In this document: positions 53,376-64,000 of the stretch, piece after piece
Position numbering within the stretch: the first letter of the stretch is position 1
Layout: each line of letters opens with the position of its first letter
Assembly (NCBI GenBank): GCA_963377175.1
Contig: CAUJNA010000189.1
Location: 196,394 to 260,393 of the forward strand
DNA length: 64,000 nucleotides
Direction: 5' to 3'
Source: Effrenium voratum
Lineage: Eukaryota; Sar; Dinophyceae; Suessiales; Symbiodiniaceae
Translations under genes and position numbers: made by a program
Notes under the pieces: generated by a model
The model's database searches: none
The model's input: the letters and a program-made list of their open reading frames with translations, nothing else
Told to the model about the DNA's origin: nothing

Positions 53376-55530
53376 GCTCAGGTTTAGGGGCTTTGGTTTA
53401 TGAAACAAGGTCGGCCTCAAGGCGCCAAACCACCAGCTGAGCCATCCCGAGATTTCCAGAGTCCGGGCCTTTGGTCTGCCTTCCCCGCCCAGGGATCCGC
53501 ACCAGACCTCCGCTTTGTGAGACCCATCAGGCGTGGCCTTGGGCTTGAGGTGACCCCTACGCGCCCAAAACCTATGTCCGGCTGCCCCTACCCCACCGCA
53601 TTTGGGAGCACGACCAAGCAGGTGCAAGCAAAGTGCGGCGAGCGAACTCCTGACTCTCAAACTGTTGCGCAAATCAAACTACTTGAGAAGGCATCCACGT
53701 GCGTCTCGGACTCTCTACTCCATGCCTGTAAAGCAGAGCCGTATGCCTGGCGGCTAACTTCTGAGGCTCTACGTGTGACCACTGGGCTGTTTCCATCGCA
53801 TCGGGGGCCGCAAAACTTGCCCCTGCCTGGAAGAAACCAGCATCTGTCAGAAGGTCAAGCGCCAGCACCAGCTGCCCCTCTCAAGTATTTGTTGCAAATT
53901 GCTCCGTTAGGGCCACGCGAGAAAGCCTAAGCCATGCTCTAAAGCCTGAGGCATGCACAGCCAGATTTTCCACTGAAGAGAAGGTGTTGCCTGCGCAAGC
54001 AGACAAATTTCAACGCATTCCAACCCCCTCCCATCGAGCTTACTCCCTGCAGCTAAGCAGCCCAGCAGGGCACATGCAGTCCCAACCAGGCAAGCGACAG
54101 CCTCGTAAACACCAACAGCTTGGGATGCGCTCGATGTGTCCGCATCTTCGCATCTTGATTGATTGATTGGTCCCGATGTTTGTGACCCCTCCCGCCCCCC
54201 CAAGGCAAAAACAAAAACGACACGAAGAAGCCTTTTTTATGGTAGCGGAAGCGGGATGAAAAAGCATCCATGGCTGCCTCTGCGCTCCGCCACGATGAGA
54301 CTCAGCGAAAGCAAGGTGTGCACGCGTGACTGAGGACCCATAGCCCTTCAACTTACGGATTGAAACGGTGCTGGAAGCAGAAGGGTTCGTGGTGACATTA
54401 CGTGGGTATGTATGTTCAAGGCTGGAGCTTGCCAAGATTCGGGCTGCCCCTGTCAGCAATGGCCTCGATTGCCGCGACATACCTCGGCGTCACCGGACCG
54501 CCTCTCAGCCGTCCAGTGTCACAGAGTCTGCCTCCATTCCCTCCCAGGAAACACAGGCAACGCGCCAGGGCCACAGACGACAGAATGTCCGGCTCCAAGT
54601 CTGCGGAACGGATCTCCTGATTCCCAGAGGCTGGTCCTTCCGGCACCTGTAATTGGACCATCCCTGAACCGTTGCCCTCATGTCGAGAGCTGCCTTTGCT
54701 TGCTCTTGCCTTTGAAGGTAATAGCTCTGTAAGCAGCGCTACCTGGAGTTCGATTCTTTTGGAATGCGTCACACAACCTGTCGGCCAACACAACGTGAAA
54801 ATGGTATCCTCCGATTCTGGCGTACCAAAAACGGGGCTCTGACTTTGTTTGCCAACACACGTTTTGATCCAAATTAGGCCATGCGTAAGACGCGTGTTCT
54901 CCGGGTCGAGGCCCTTTGATTCTGCACTCCTGCAAGAGGCCCAGCGCAACGCCAGGCGCCTCACACGCTCCCACCTCGCTTCGAGGAGAATACATCAGCG
55001 TGTGGGTTTGCTTCATGGCTGGCCAGTCTGGGTCCTGACTGCTGGGGTCAGGGCTGCGGCGTTGAGGACCTTGATGTTGGGCCTGGAACGTGTAAAAGCC
55101 TCTGACACCAAGTCTTCCGAGTCTTCTTTGAACATGCCATCTTGCAAAACAAATGCTTCTTTGGGGAGCCTGTGATTCGTCTGTGCAATTCTAACGGAGA
55201 ACCCGGCTCAGCTAGGCAACCCCACGCAGTCGCCCCCCGGCCTCACAGACCGCTGGCGCATATCCGCCAACACGGCCAGGGCCGGCGCCCAGGCTTTGGC
55301 CTGCGATGTATCGCAATGGGATTACCTCGCCAGGCTTTGATGGGAAGCCGCCAGGCCAAAAACGGCGCCTCTGCACACGCAGAGATTGCACTGCTGGCGG
55401 TGCGCACCTCAGACCGCGCCGTCGCCTCTTCTGACCCCAAGCTTTGCCTGGCTTTGCCTTGCCTATGCGGCATCCTGAATCCGGATTCATCGGGCTGAAT
55501 CTCTTCAGAAACGGAGCGAAACGGCCGGCT
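53376..55530. other. No firm gene
   Basis: A minus-strand stretch at 53800-53870 (QLVLALDLLTDAG) is weakly reminiscent of a PPR helix but lacks the signature. Otherwise only short frames are seen. Confidence 0.35.
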
Positions 55531-55650
55531 CTTGCCAAGGCGCGTCCACCCCCAGGTCCGCCGCTTCCGACAAGAGCTGCACTGCTACCTCCCATTGGCC
55601 GCCTGGAGCACAGGCGCTGATCACCTCAACTCGCTGGGATCGAAGAATGG
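55531..55650 (-). CDS. PPR-repeat segment
   Basis: The minus strand reads VEVISACAPGGQWEVAVQLL and continues SEAADLGVD. This matches the dinoflagellate pentatricopeptide pattern (ISAC...GGQW..A..LL). PPR proteins bind organellar RNA through tandem 35-residue helical repeats. It is the most downstream of six or seven such segments, all on the minus strand. Confidence 0.6.
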
Positions 55651-56119
55651 CGAAGCTCTGAGCCTCTGGAGCTCTGCAAAGCTCTGCAAAGCTCATTCGC
55701 AAGCTCTGGGGCTTTGATCGTGACTGAGTTTCAAACGACGTTGTAGGGCGTGATTTCAGGCCTCGCTTGGCATGCCTCAATGCCTGACAATCCTGCAAGG
55801 CTCCGCTACGTCCGTTCCAGCCAACTCGGGTGTCTTGCTGGCCATCCCGCCTGAACTTCCTGAGGGCCTCTTTGAGAAGGTAGAGCGCTTCTGCCCAGCG
55901 CCGGCCTCACGGCCCGCAAATCACACGTGGGAAAGAAGGACAGCTTCTTCAAAACGACACATATAAATATCCGCCGACCCCTTTCTTCAAAGGGGAGGCT
56001 CATGGGGAACGGTTTGTGTTCGTCCTTGCCTTCGCGATGATTATCATCACCACTGATGTTGGGTGATGGTTCGCAGCATCCGGATACTCATCATTCTTCT
56101 GCTTCATATACGTTTCAAG

Positions 56120-56675
56120 AGGCCCGACCCGACTTGGAATGCAGGCGCTGCATATTCATGATAGCTGCTGCTCATGCTGGGGATGCAAAGTGATGAGCAT
56201 CATCAGGGTGTCGTCACGGTAGCTGCTGGTGATGCTGGGGATGCGTAGTGATGATCATCAGGATCATCATCATCATCATCTTCATCATCATGTTTGGTGA
56301 TGATTTGCATCATCATCATTATCGCGGCGCTCCTCTTTTCATTCAACTGCTGGTATTGCTGGGGATGCATAGTCATGATGTGATTATCATCAGGATCATC
56401 ACCATCATCATCATCATCATCCTGACCCAATCTGACGTGCAAAGCAACGTTTTCATCATGACTGCTGGCGATGCTGCGGATGCATAGTGATGATTTTCAG
56501 CAGCACTGATGGTGGGTGACATCAGGATCATCATCGTTATCGTGGCGCTCTTCTTTTTCAGACACGTTTCAAGCGCGCCGTTAGACGACTAGAAATGCAA
56601 AGGATGCGTAGTGATGATTGTCATGATAACTGCTGGTGATGCTGGGGATGCGTAGTGATGATTACCATCAGAAAC

Positions 56676-56709
<34 letters not shown>

Positions 56710-57070
56710 CCATGACCCGACTGGAAATGCAGGGGATGCGCAGTCATGCTTCTCATTTCTCGCAAAGACGAACAAAGTGCACGCTTTGCATCCACAGCAA
56801 CACGACGAAGTCTTGCGAACCAAAAAAGTGCCCGCAACATGGTTTTCCTGCCCAAGTTTGCACACACCGGGGCACTTCTTGTAAAATCCAACAAGGTGCT
56901 CATCATCATGCGACTTAATCCTGCAGTAACTTGTCTGAGATGCAGGGAATGCGTCGGCATAATTTTGATAATAATTGCTGGTGATGCAAATAATGTAAAG
57001 TAATAGTTATGATTATGATTGTTGGCGATAATGCGAATGCATAGTAATAAATATCAGCATCCCTAATGTT
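56120..57070. repeat. Degenerate CATCAT-rich repeats with a recurring GCTGGTGATGCTGGGGATGC unit
   Basis: Blocks of imperfect (CAT)n/(GATGAT)n alternate with a recurring phrase GCTGGTGATGCTGGGGATGC + GTAGTGATGAT at about 56165, 56222, 56345, 56460, 56630 and, decayed, 56970. Together they form a higher-order repeat of 60-200 bp. Confidence 0.8.
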
Positions 57071-58100
57071 GGGTAATAATTTGAATCGTCAAAAGCATGA
57101 TCATTTTCGCGGCGCTCTTCTTTTTCATATATTTGTTTTAAGTGCGCCGTTTAACCCGACAAAAAACGCGTAATCATAATTGGTTTAAGCAAGCCGGGGG
57201 CGGCGGCACAGGGCGGTAGCCCTTAGATCCGGCTACGAGCATGTGGCCGCTAGGCAATTAGCCTGCTAGCTTTAGCTATCGGGGCTGCACCCTGGTGCCG
57301 CCGACCCTCGTGACGCGTGGCCTAAATCCGTCGCCTCTGCATCACCAGCTCGGGCTTGCGGTTTTGCTTGCCTGTGGGAAACCCTCGCAAAACATCGCGT
57401 AGATGCAGGGTTCAGGCCATGTGGCTGACATCATCAGGGTCTGGGGTTGGGCCTGGGTGATGCTTCAGCGGGGCTTGGTCTGCATCATCAAGACTTCCTT
57501 CCAAAAAGCCTCTCAACCCATAAAGCACTGTTTTTAAGGTATCGGAGGGATATAATCGAGGCTCATTGTCGCGCATTTTGGCGCCAAGCGCTGCCGGGCA
57601 TGCGGGCGATGCTGGGTCCCTCGCTCTACAAAAAGCTGTAAATACGGTCAAAAACTGCTGTGCTGAGCGGTGGGCTGTTGTTCTGTCCGTTTTGCTTTTG
57701 CTGTGGCTGGCTCGCGCGCTGCGCGGCCCTTGCTTTTTTCCCGTTGGATTTCGGGCCTTCTGGCGCGCGCGCGCGACCCCAGCCACAAAACGCTGCTATT
57801 TGCGGTGTCTTGTTGCATTTGCGTTTCCGGGCTGGCTTGCGGGCTGCTCAATTTGGGCTGCTCTTTCTGGGGCCTCTGGCGCGCGCGCGCGTCCGCGCGC
57901 GATCCCATGTCAGCCTCCTGGGTTGGGGCCCGGCTGGGGCCAAGAAAGCTGGCATCCCCGGCATCATCTGGGGTTGGGGTGGGCAACATGCATAACCTAA
58001 CCAGCCATATCATAGCACAGGATACGTTTCTCATACAAAATCATGACATGACATGGTATAACTTCAAAGAGGCGTAGCCAGCTGGAGGCCGCAGGCCCAG
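57071..58100. other. No recognisable gene
   Basis: Contains two GC-rich copies of a phrase like CCTCTGGCGCGCGCGCGCG (near 57755 and 57878) and two related GGCATCATC-TGGGGTTGGG phrases (57430, 57955). Plus-strand frames of ~110-144 codons here are compositionally biased and not supported as genes. Confidence 0.4.
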
Positions 58101-58284
58101 AAAATATTAAACATTCCAACAGTCAACCTTGGCATGCCTCACAAATTCCAGCCAAGGGTATGCTGCTGATTGCAGCTGCAAACCAGGTACCCATTGCTTC
58201 AATGCGCGGGCTTTCCGGGATGCAGTTGGAACTACGGTTTCCCGAGCCGCTACTCGCTTGGCTGGCTGGCGACCCTCTCTTGCG

Positions 58285-58358
58285 GAAAGTCTTCTGGCGT
58301 TCTGGCCTTTCTCGCAGGCGCTCATCACAGCGCTGTAGAGGACCATATCCTGCACATA
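58285..58358 (-). CDS. PPR-repeat exon
   Basis: The minus strand reads DMVLYSAVMSACEKGQNARR, preceded by TTATGTGCAG/GA (a plausible splice acceptor). SAxxSACEKGQ is the diagnostic core of dinoflagellate PPR repeats. Confidence 0.6.
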
Positions 58359-58639
58359 AATCCAACGCTGAGGGAGAGAGCGGCATGCACAACTTCGCAC
58401 CACACACGTAAAACCACATTGTTTCAGCACAAACCAAGCACCGGGAGACACCATCAAAACCTGGTATTGAAGGGGTCTACTCACAACCATGCCCAAGTAG
58501 AGAATGAACATTAGGACTGTTCCTTACGTTCAAGTGGTCCAGATTCTACATATCACCGCGAAGTGTTGGCCGCGTGCGCCGAAGAAAGTCGCCAGGTTTG
58601 CCCTCTGAGATTTCCAAAGAAAGTTTGAAGCTCCGCCAA

Positions 58640-58725
58640 AGACTGGCACGTTCCATCCCGCTCCGTGGGCACGCGTTCTTCCAGCATCTGCTGCAGCACC
58701 AGCACCGCCTTGCAGGTCGTAGCTT
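58640..58725 (-). CDS. Possible PPR-repeat exon
   Basis: The minus strand reads AVLVLQQMLEERVPTE, which fits the second helix and loop of a PPR repeat (AL.LL.eM...rV.P). It follows an AG (CTGCAAG/GC). It is weaker than the SACEKG-bearing segments. Confidence 0.35.
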
Positions 58726-58794
58726 ACACGAGCCAAGTCGAGTTGACCAGTCGACCCCACGTCCCATCAAACTGATTGGTAGATGTAGACGTGT

Positions 58795-58830
58795 GTGTGT
58801 GTGTGGGTGTGGGTGTGTGTGTGTGTGTGA
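58795..58830. repeat. (GT)n microsatellite
   Basis: Short GT run with one GGGTGTGGG interruption. Confidence 0.9.
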
Positions 58831-59639
58831 ACGTGTGAAATATTAGGCGATGTTGCGAAGGTATGTTGACATGCGTGCGGTGCGTCTCTTCTTGTCTCTG
58901 TCACTCTCTCTGTCTCTCTGTCTCTATCTATCTATCTCTCTATGTTTGTCTCTGTGCATATGCATAGCTACATATGCCTCTGCATCTGCATGTGCACAGA
59001 CGCGCGCGGCTGATCAAGCAGACCACATTACTCTTTTCACAGTGCCAATGAGCGAAGCACGATGCGGAGCGTTGCACGTGTTTGCATCGCTCGGCTCATA
59101 ATGAGTTATTTATTGCCCAGGTTGGCACCTCCGGCTCTACCATCTGAACATCACAACAGCTGACTCGGCATGCAAATATTCAACAGCTGGATGCCTAACA
59201 GTAACGGTCACGGTAACAAGGTGTCACCGTCTAGTTTATCTTCTTCGTTCTCTCGATGTGTTTATTGCTTTTGGTCTTGCTCTTCCTCCTTTCCGCCTTC
59301 TTTTCATCTGACTTCTAGCAGAAGTGGAGGCAGAAAAAAGCCGGACATGAAAAAACAAAAAACAACGGAACCTGCATTGGGGGATTCCAAAAAGCTCAGG
59401 GCATTTGACACACTGTTGCTTCTCCACTCAGGCTTTCACATGCGTGTCCTTTCTTTTGTCGCCCAAGCTATATCGTTTGCATGTGGCTTCTTTTAGGTTC
59501 CAAAGGCCAAATCGGTGTGCCTCAAGCACCCCTCGCTAAATGTGTGTGGCTTCCCGGCTCACTTTTCCGCTTCAGACTCTGAACAAGAACCTTGAGGACC
59601 TGGCTGAGTCAAACTAGCAGGTGCCCCAGTGTTGCTTGT

Positions 59640-59700
59640 TAGGCCTGCTGCCAGCGCCCGCTCTTCTCGCACCTGAGAGCGGAAGGTTTCCCAGGGATTG
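59640..59700 (-). CDS. Possible PPR-repeat segment
   Basis: The minus strand reads RCEKSGRWQQA followed by TAA, with PSAL just before it. CEKSGRWQQA is the PPR core. The stop could lie in an intron, since CAGCAG/GCCTAA leaves room for an exon end. Confidence 0.45.
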
Positions 59701-60442
59701 AACGAAAAGCTGTATGACGGAAACAATAGCTGTTGTCAAATTGTCTGTCAGCGCCAAGAAGACATTCCCCTTGCCAACGGCATTGAGACCACATCTGTAC
59801 ACCCATTGCCGCATTGCCGCCCTTGGAGGTGAAGAGCGAGACGCTCAAAGACGCTCACTCCCTCCATTCAAACATGGGTCCACTGATTTACACGCTTGAA
59901 AGTGGCAGCTTTAAGCTGCCTTCGCCATGCATAGGATAATCTGAACAGCACAAAGGCGAAATCAATACAAGAATGAGTTCTGTGCGTCAGTACGCACACG
60001 CACACCAACGTCAAAGTGACCACTGTGATCCACCCCTTGCTGAGGGCACAGCGCGCTGATTGCAGCACTGTAAATGATTGTGTCTGCGGTCAATCTGCTC
60101 CTTCGCCACGCATATGTTCAAACTCGGGCGGCACTTCCGTACTCATGCTTTGCATGCCGCTCTGTTCTGACCCCGCCATGTTTTTGGCCACATTGTGGAG
60201 CTGCGTGCACTGCAATAGTTTTTGGCGGCTCAAACCTCGAACGCTCGAAAGCTGCCAGCCAAGAGTCCCTCAGATCTGCGCCGCTTTGGCCGCAACTCAA
60301 CCGTCGCCCTCAGTCCTCTTCAATTGGCCCAACATTGCCAAGGCCTTGTGCAATAACATAAACAACACACACCGCATCCCTGAACTTCCCCGTCCACTCA
60401 AAATGCACCATGCCGCACGCAAAACAAGGATCACTACTCGAC

Positions 60443-60490
60443 CCGGGCCCTCTCCCACTGCCGGCATTTCTCGCAGGCACTGATGGCACC
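60443..60490 (-). CDS. PPR-repeat segment
   Basis: The minus strand reads AISACEKCRQWERAR, again the PPR core. It is preceded by AG dinucleotides (CTCGCAG, ATGCAG) that could be splice acceptors. The flanks are not open for long, in keeping with a short exon. Confidence 0.6.
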
Positions 60491-62158
60491 ACCTGCATGC
60501 TGCGAGGCCCCTTTGATTTTTAATTCAGCGGTTTGTGCGCGTTATGAAAAGTATATGACTTCCACCTTCTATTATTCAATTGCTGTGAAAATCTAGCTGA
60601 GTACTGGGCTGTACGCTTGGGCCTGTGTTGCTTCGGCTGGTCAAGTCTCGAGAATTCTTGAAATGTGCATCATCGACAGCGCTCTCACTGACTTGGGAGT
60701 GCAAAAGCTCACTGGTGCTAGGGGACGCTGTTGTGCTGCGCTTGGCATGGGGTTTGGGTAAGGTTTAACTGTTGAATTGCGCGAATGTTCGATGCGGCCT
60801 GAGTTGGATTGGGATGGCTTAGGGTAGTGTGTAGGCTTGGTTTAGCTTGGGTTTAGAGCTGGCATTTGCAGGTTGATTTAAGGTGAGTTGTTGCTTGTAT
60901 CAAAGTATATGCACGGCGTTCTCAGGATTTGGGTCAGTTCAAGGAATCTTTCGTCTTGAGAGTGGCTTGAGTTGAAGATTGGCTGAGATCCAATTTCTGG
61001 GTAGGGTGTAGTGGCTGACTTGAGTTTGGCTTGGGCTGAAAGCTGCGTGATGTCAGCTCCAGAACAAACAAGTCGACAAACACTTTGCAAAGGAGGGAGA
61101 GCAGCTCCCCCCCCAAACCGGACATAAGCAAACCGACCAAACCGTTGGACCTACCGACCAAAAAAGCAAGCAACAGACCTCCGAAAGCCTCCGGACTGGC
61201 CAGGCATCCGGCCGATTCTCTTTGAGCAACCAAAAAAAACAAGGAAAGTGTGTTTTTTAGGAATCAACATGCGGGTACAAGTAGGTTCTCGGATTTGTTT
61301 TGAGTCCGGTTGGAGACTTCACAAGTAGCTTGTCATAAACTTTATCTGATGCCTTCCATGCGAGAACAAGCAAAGGGGTCTCCACGCAAGCTACGTGAAG
61401 TTGACTATCTTCTACAATTATGTCTGACACGAAATGTACATTCACCTCGGTGTGCAGTTGGAAGCAACACCGGGGATAATTTGCCACTGCCCTCATTCAA
61501 AACAAATATTGAGGGCCTAGCTGAAGGTGATTGTCTCAGCCTGGCTGCAGGCATGGGCATTGTGCTGCGCAAAAACAAGCTGTCATATCGATGAAAACAA
61601 TCAAAACAATCAAAACAATCATAAGCTGAACAATGCAATCGGGTTTGCTTTTGACAAAGACAGGTCAACTGGGTCATCAAAGTTTGAGGCTTTGCAATTT
61701 TACCCGGTCTTTATGCAGCATTGTATCGGTGTGCCAAATGTTGTGCCTGCACCCTGAGACCCCCAGCAGCATCCAGCAAGGTCAGGGCCTCAAAAAGCGC
61801 AGTGCGGTGGCTTCCACAAACATATGCCTGGCATGTTGTATTTAACAACGATTCCCTCCATCCGGATGCTTCCACACAGGAGGCATGTACAAGATCTAAC
61901 CTGGCAACAGCCTCGGGAAATCGCTTCTTTTGAGCTTTCAGCCTGATCTTCTGCGCATGTCAAGTCAGCCTGTTCTTTGGTGCGTGACTAGCACAGCTCT
62001 CCAAGTGTCCACTCGTTTTGTCTTGACTTCTGCGTTCCTATGTGAATCGCAATAGGATCAATTCGCAGTTGACAAAGCCCTTGTCGGTTCTAGCTTGTTC
62101 AATCATAATTCAGTTTGCAAGCATGCCTTGGTTCTTGGGAAATCCATGCTGGGGCCAC
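60491..62158. other. Probable intronic or intergenic sequence
   Basis: No recognised frame. It contains TTAGGGT/GGTTTAG-rich sequence at 60750-60880 and a triple AATCAAAAC run at 61595-61620. Confidence 0.35.
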
Positions 62159-62242
62159 CTGTTCCCACTGCTGGCCCTTCTCGCAAGCACTGATCGCAGC
62201 GTTGAAGTTTACAATGTCGGGTGGCACTGAGCACATTGCCTC
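62159..62242 (-). CDS. PPR exon (28 codons)
   Basis: Best-defined exon of the series. A pyrimidine-rich acceptor (CGCTCTGCAG) leads into 28 codons that end exactly at CAG/GTGG. The encoded stretch reads PPDIVNFNAAISACEKGQQW within it, a textbook dinoflagellate PPR repeat. The 84-bp length and clean phase support real splicing on the minus strand. Confidence 0.7.
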
Positions 62243-63369
62243 CTGCAGAGCGACAGGAAGGATGCCCATTGTGAGGCAGACACGTGTATGGTGAGTCCTG
62301 ATTTGGTTAAAACCCATGCAAACAGCTTGCCCGTTCGCAACGTAGCATTCACAAGACCAAGTGATCCCTGTCTGAGTGAGCTGAAGACCGGGTCTAGTGA
62401 CCGGAGCCGTCTGAAACGTCGCTCCTTCAGCAGCCACACTGCGACAGTCCAGCGCTCCCCGCGCAGGGCCGTAATGGTGGCCTCGGGTGAGCCGTGAGCG
62501 CGATGATAGTCTCTTTAAAGTTTCTTTAACCGTTCTTTAAAGACTTTTAAGCACCCGTTCTTGCTTTCAGTTTGGAACCGAATCGTTTCAAACCGTTCAT
62601 GCTATCAAAGACTTTCGTTTCAATGGTTCGATCTTCGCTGTCTATAGATATTGAGGCTGCCACAGAGTTCAGACGGGGATCAAGCATGCTGCAGTCCCGC
62701 ACCTCCTGGCACATGGATTCAAAGACGGTTGCTTCAAAGACTCAAAGACGATTGCTTTAGCTCCAGACGCGCGACAAAGACAAGCGCAGCCAGTCAGTGT
62801 GCTGCAAGCCACCTAGCACCACTGTCCTGCCATGCCATCATGCTCCTCACAGCACCATTGCGAATAGCTGCATTTCATATCTACATGTGCTTGCTTCGCG
62901 TTGCAATGTCCTGGCCCAATCCGAACCTTTGGATAGCGACTTGATGAGAGCCTCAGCCGGAAGTTCAATCGGCTGACTCCGTGTGATTCCGTGTGTTTGC
63001 CTCAGCAATAGATCAAGCCGTCCTCCCGTCCTCGGAGCCCTACAGTGATGTGAATTGGACCCGTGGGGGTGCCTTGCACAACGCACGCCAAAAAAATAAT
63101 GCTTTGCAGGCAGACCAGTCAGGATCCAAAGCCTAGGAAACTGCTAGAAAACAAAGCAATCTGGCTCTTTGCAAGACAAACAATTCTGGACTTGGGATTT
63201 CCCTCTGTATCCAAACTTTCAGAGAGCCTGCTTGAAGAGCTTGACCGATCAGCGACAAGCAGATACTCCAGGAAGGCACCTGCGCACTCTTTAGCCCCCG
63301 CAATCTCAAGCTCGACAAGCCCAAACTCCCCAAACGAATTCAGAGAGTCGAACTGGTCGAACTTGGCCG

Positions 63370-63445
63370 AGAGGCAGCCCCCAGCGCTGCGCCGTAGGTG
63401 ATGCTGCTGGGCTCCAGGCCTATGGTGAAAAGAAGCCCTGAAAGA
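63370..63445 (-). CDS. PPR-repeat exon
   Basis: A TTGTCTTTCAG acceptor on the minus strand precedes LFTIGLEPSSITYGAALGAA, which fits the loop and first helix of a PPR repeat (GL.P..iTY.aal.A). It is the most upstream recognised segment. The exon probably continues further, but I cannot fix the donor. Confidence 0.5.
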
Positions 63446-64000
63446 CAAGACCAAGCTCTGGCAGAATACACCAGGCCAAAAACGGACAAAAGGACGCCTG
63501 ACCCGTCTGAGCAGCAAGCTGTCACTACGTAAGCCGCAGAGAAGACCAAGGGCCTGCCGCAGTCCAAATTCTGCAACCCAGTCAAATGAACCAATTCTGA
63601 GTTGAAATGGCAAACTCACAACTCAACTCCAAATCACAATTCCAGGTGTGGCTTGGCAAACATTGCCTCCGGCCACGCAGAAGCACGACCGAGAGCATTG
63701 ATTGCTGTCGAGCACTCCTGACCAGGCTGCTCGTGTGACAAATGAGCCCCGACAAAGGCACCTTGATGCTCAAGAGACCGTCTCGCCTTCGAAAGCACAC
63801 AACAGGATCACAACATGCACTGCTAGTGACTGCTGTCCGAACGCTCGCCTGAGACGATCGACCGTTTGAACCAGCGAGTGCTTGGGCTTGTTTTGGAGCC
63901 TGGGCAGCAGTGGCCATGACAATTAGCACTTGGTGACATGCTGAAGCGCGTCTGAGGTGGATGCTCTTTGGGATCAAACCTGCCTCTCATCTGCCAGGTG
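63446..64000. other. No firm gene at the right edge
   Basis: Minus-strand frames are open but show no domain. Upstream exons of the PPR series could lie here or beyond the window. Confidence 0.3.

Noticed and set aside
57190..57330. GC-rich segment resembling a structured RNA
   Set aside because: I could not assemble a convincing tRNA cloverleaf or other known RNA fold by eye.

Overview
The window looks like nuclear DNA of a dinoflagellate, probably of the Symbiodinium/Polarella group (Suessiales). Three things support this. A 21/21 match to the invariant part of the dinoflagellate spliced leader lies at 53355-53375 (minus). A chain of PPR segments carries the SACEKG-QW signature I associate with dinoflagellates. 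The retroelements have CCCH-zinc-finger Gag proteins and degenerate Ty1/copia pol domains. The rest is gene-poor and full of micro- and minisatellites, and a 100-base assembly gap lies inside one of them.

The centrepiece is a structurally complete Ty1/copia-type LTR retrotransposon on the minus strand at 5041-22995 (17,955 bp). It has two 351-bp TG...CA LTRs that differ at 6 positions by my count, a perfect 5-bp target-site duplication (GATTT), a purine tract against the 3' LTR, and a candidate primer-binding site against the 5' LTR. In its own 5'->3' direction it encodes Gag (coiled coil, acidic tract, two CCCH fingers), aspartic protease, HHCC/DDE integrase, reverse transcriptase (YVDD), RNase H, and a C-terminal domain that faintly resembles a cytosine methyltransferase. 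A 36-bp x3 tandem repeat follows. After it comes an unusual 6.5-kb second coding block of about 2,150 codons (6086-12592). This block contains a domain that reads as a Tpt1/KptA NAD+-dependent RNA 2'-phosphotransferase with its Arg-His, Arg and Arg signature residues, followed by a zinc ribbon. Nine apparent single-base frameshifts and two in-frame TAA codons break the two coding blocks, so this copy is either mildly decayed or carries assembly indels.

Left of the element are a TACAT/ACAT microsatellite (1-655) and a voltage-gated cation-channel exon with a C-terminal EF hand (about 3155-4225, minus). To its right are a 4-kb tandem array of 1.1-1.27-kb units (24752-28820) and relics of other copia-like elements near 30 kb and 36.6 kb, both minus strand. 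Next is a 4-kb GC-rich minisatellite of 12-, 14-, 16- and 10-bp units (39560-43580), then stepwise-evolving GT-rich microsatellites around the gap (48065-49230), and an inverted repeat (49296/50298) with embedded tandem copies.

From 53 kb to the end, the spliced-leader relict is followed by a chain of same-strand PPR-like segments. Several have plausible splice sites, which suggests one intron-rich PPR gene or its remains between about 55.5 and 63.5 kb. Most long reading frames in the satellite tracts are composition artefacts and are not annotated as genes.
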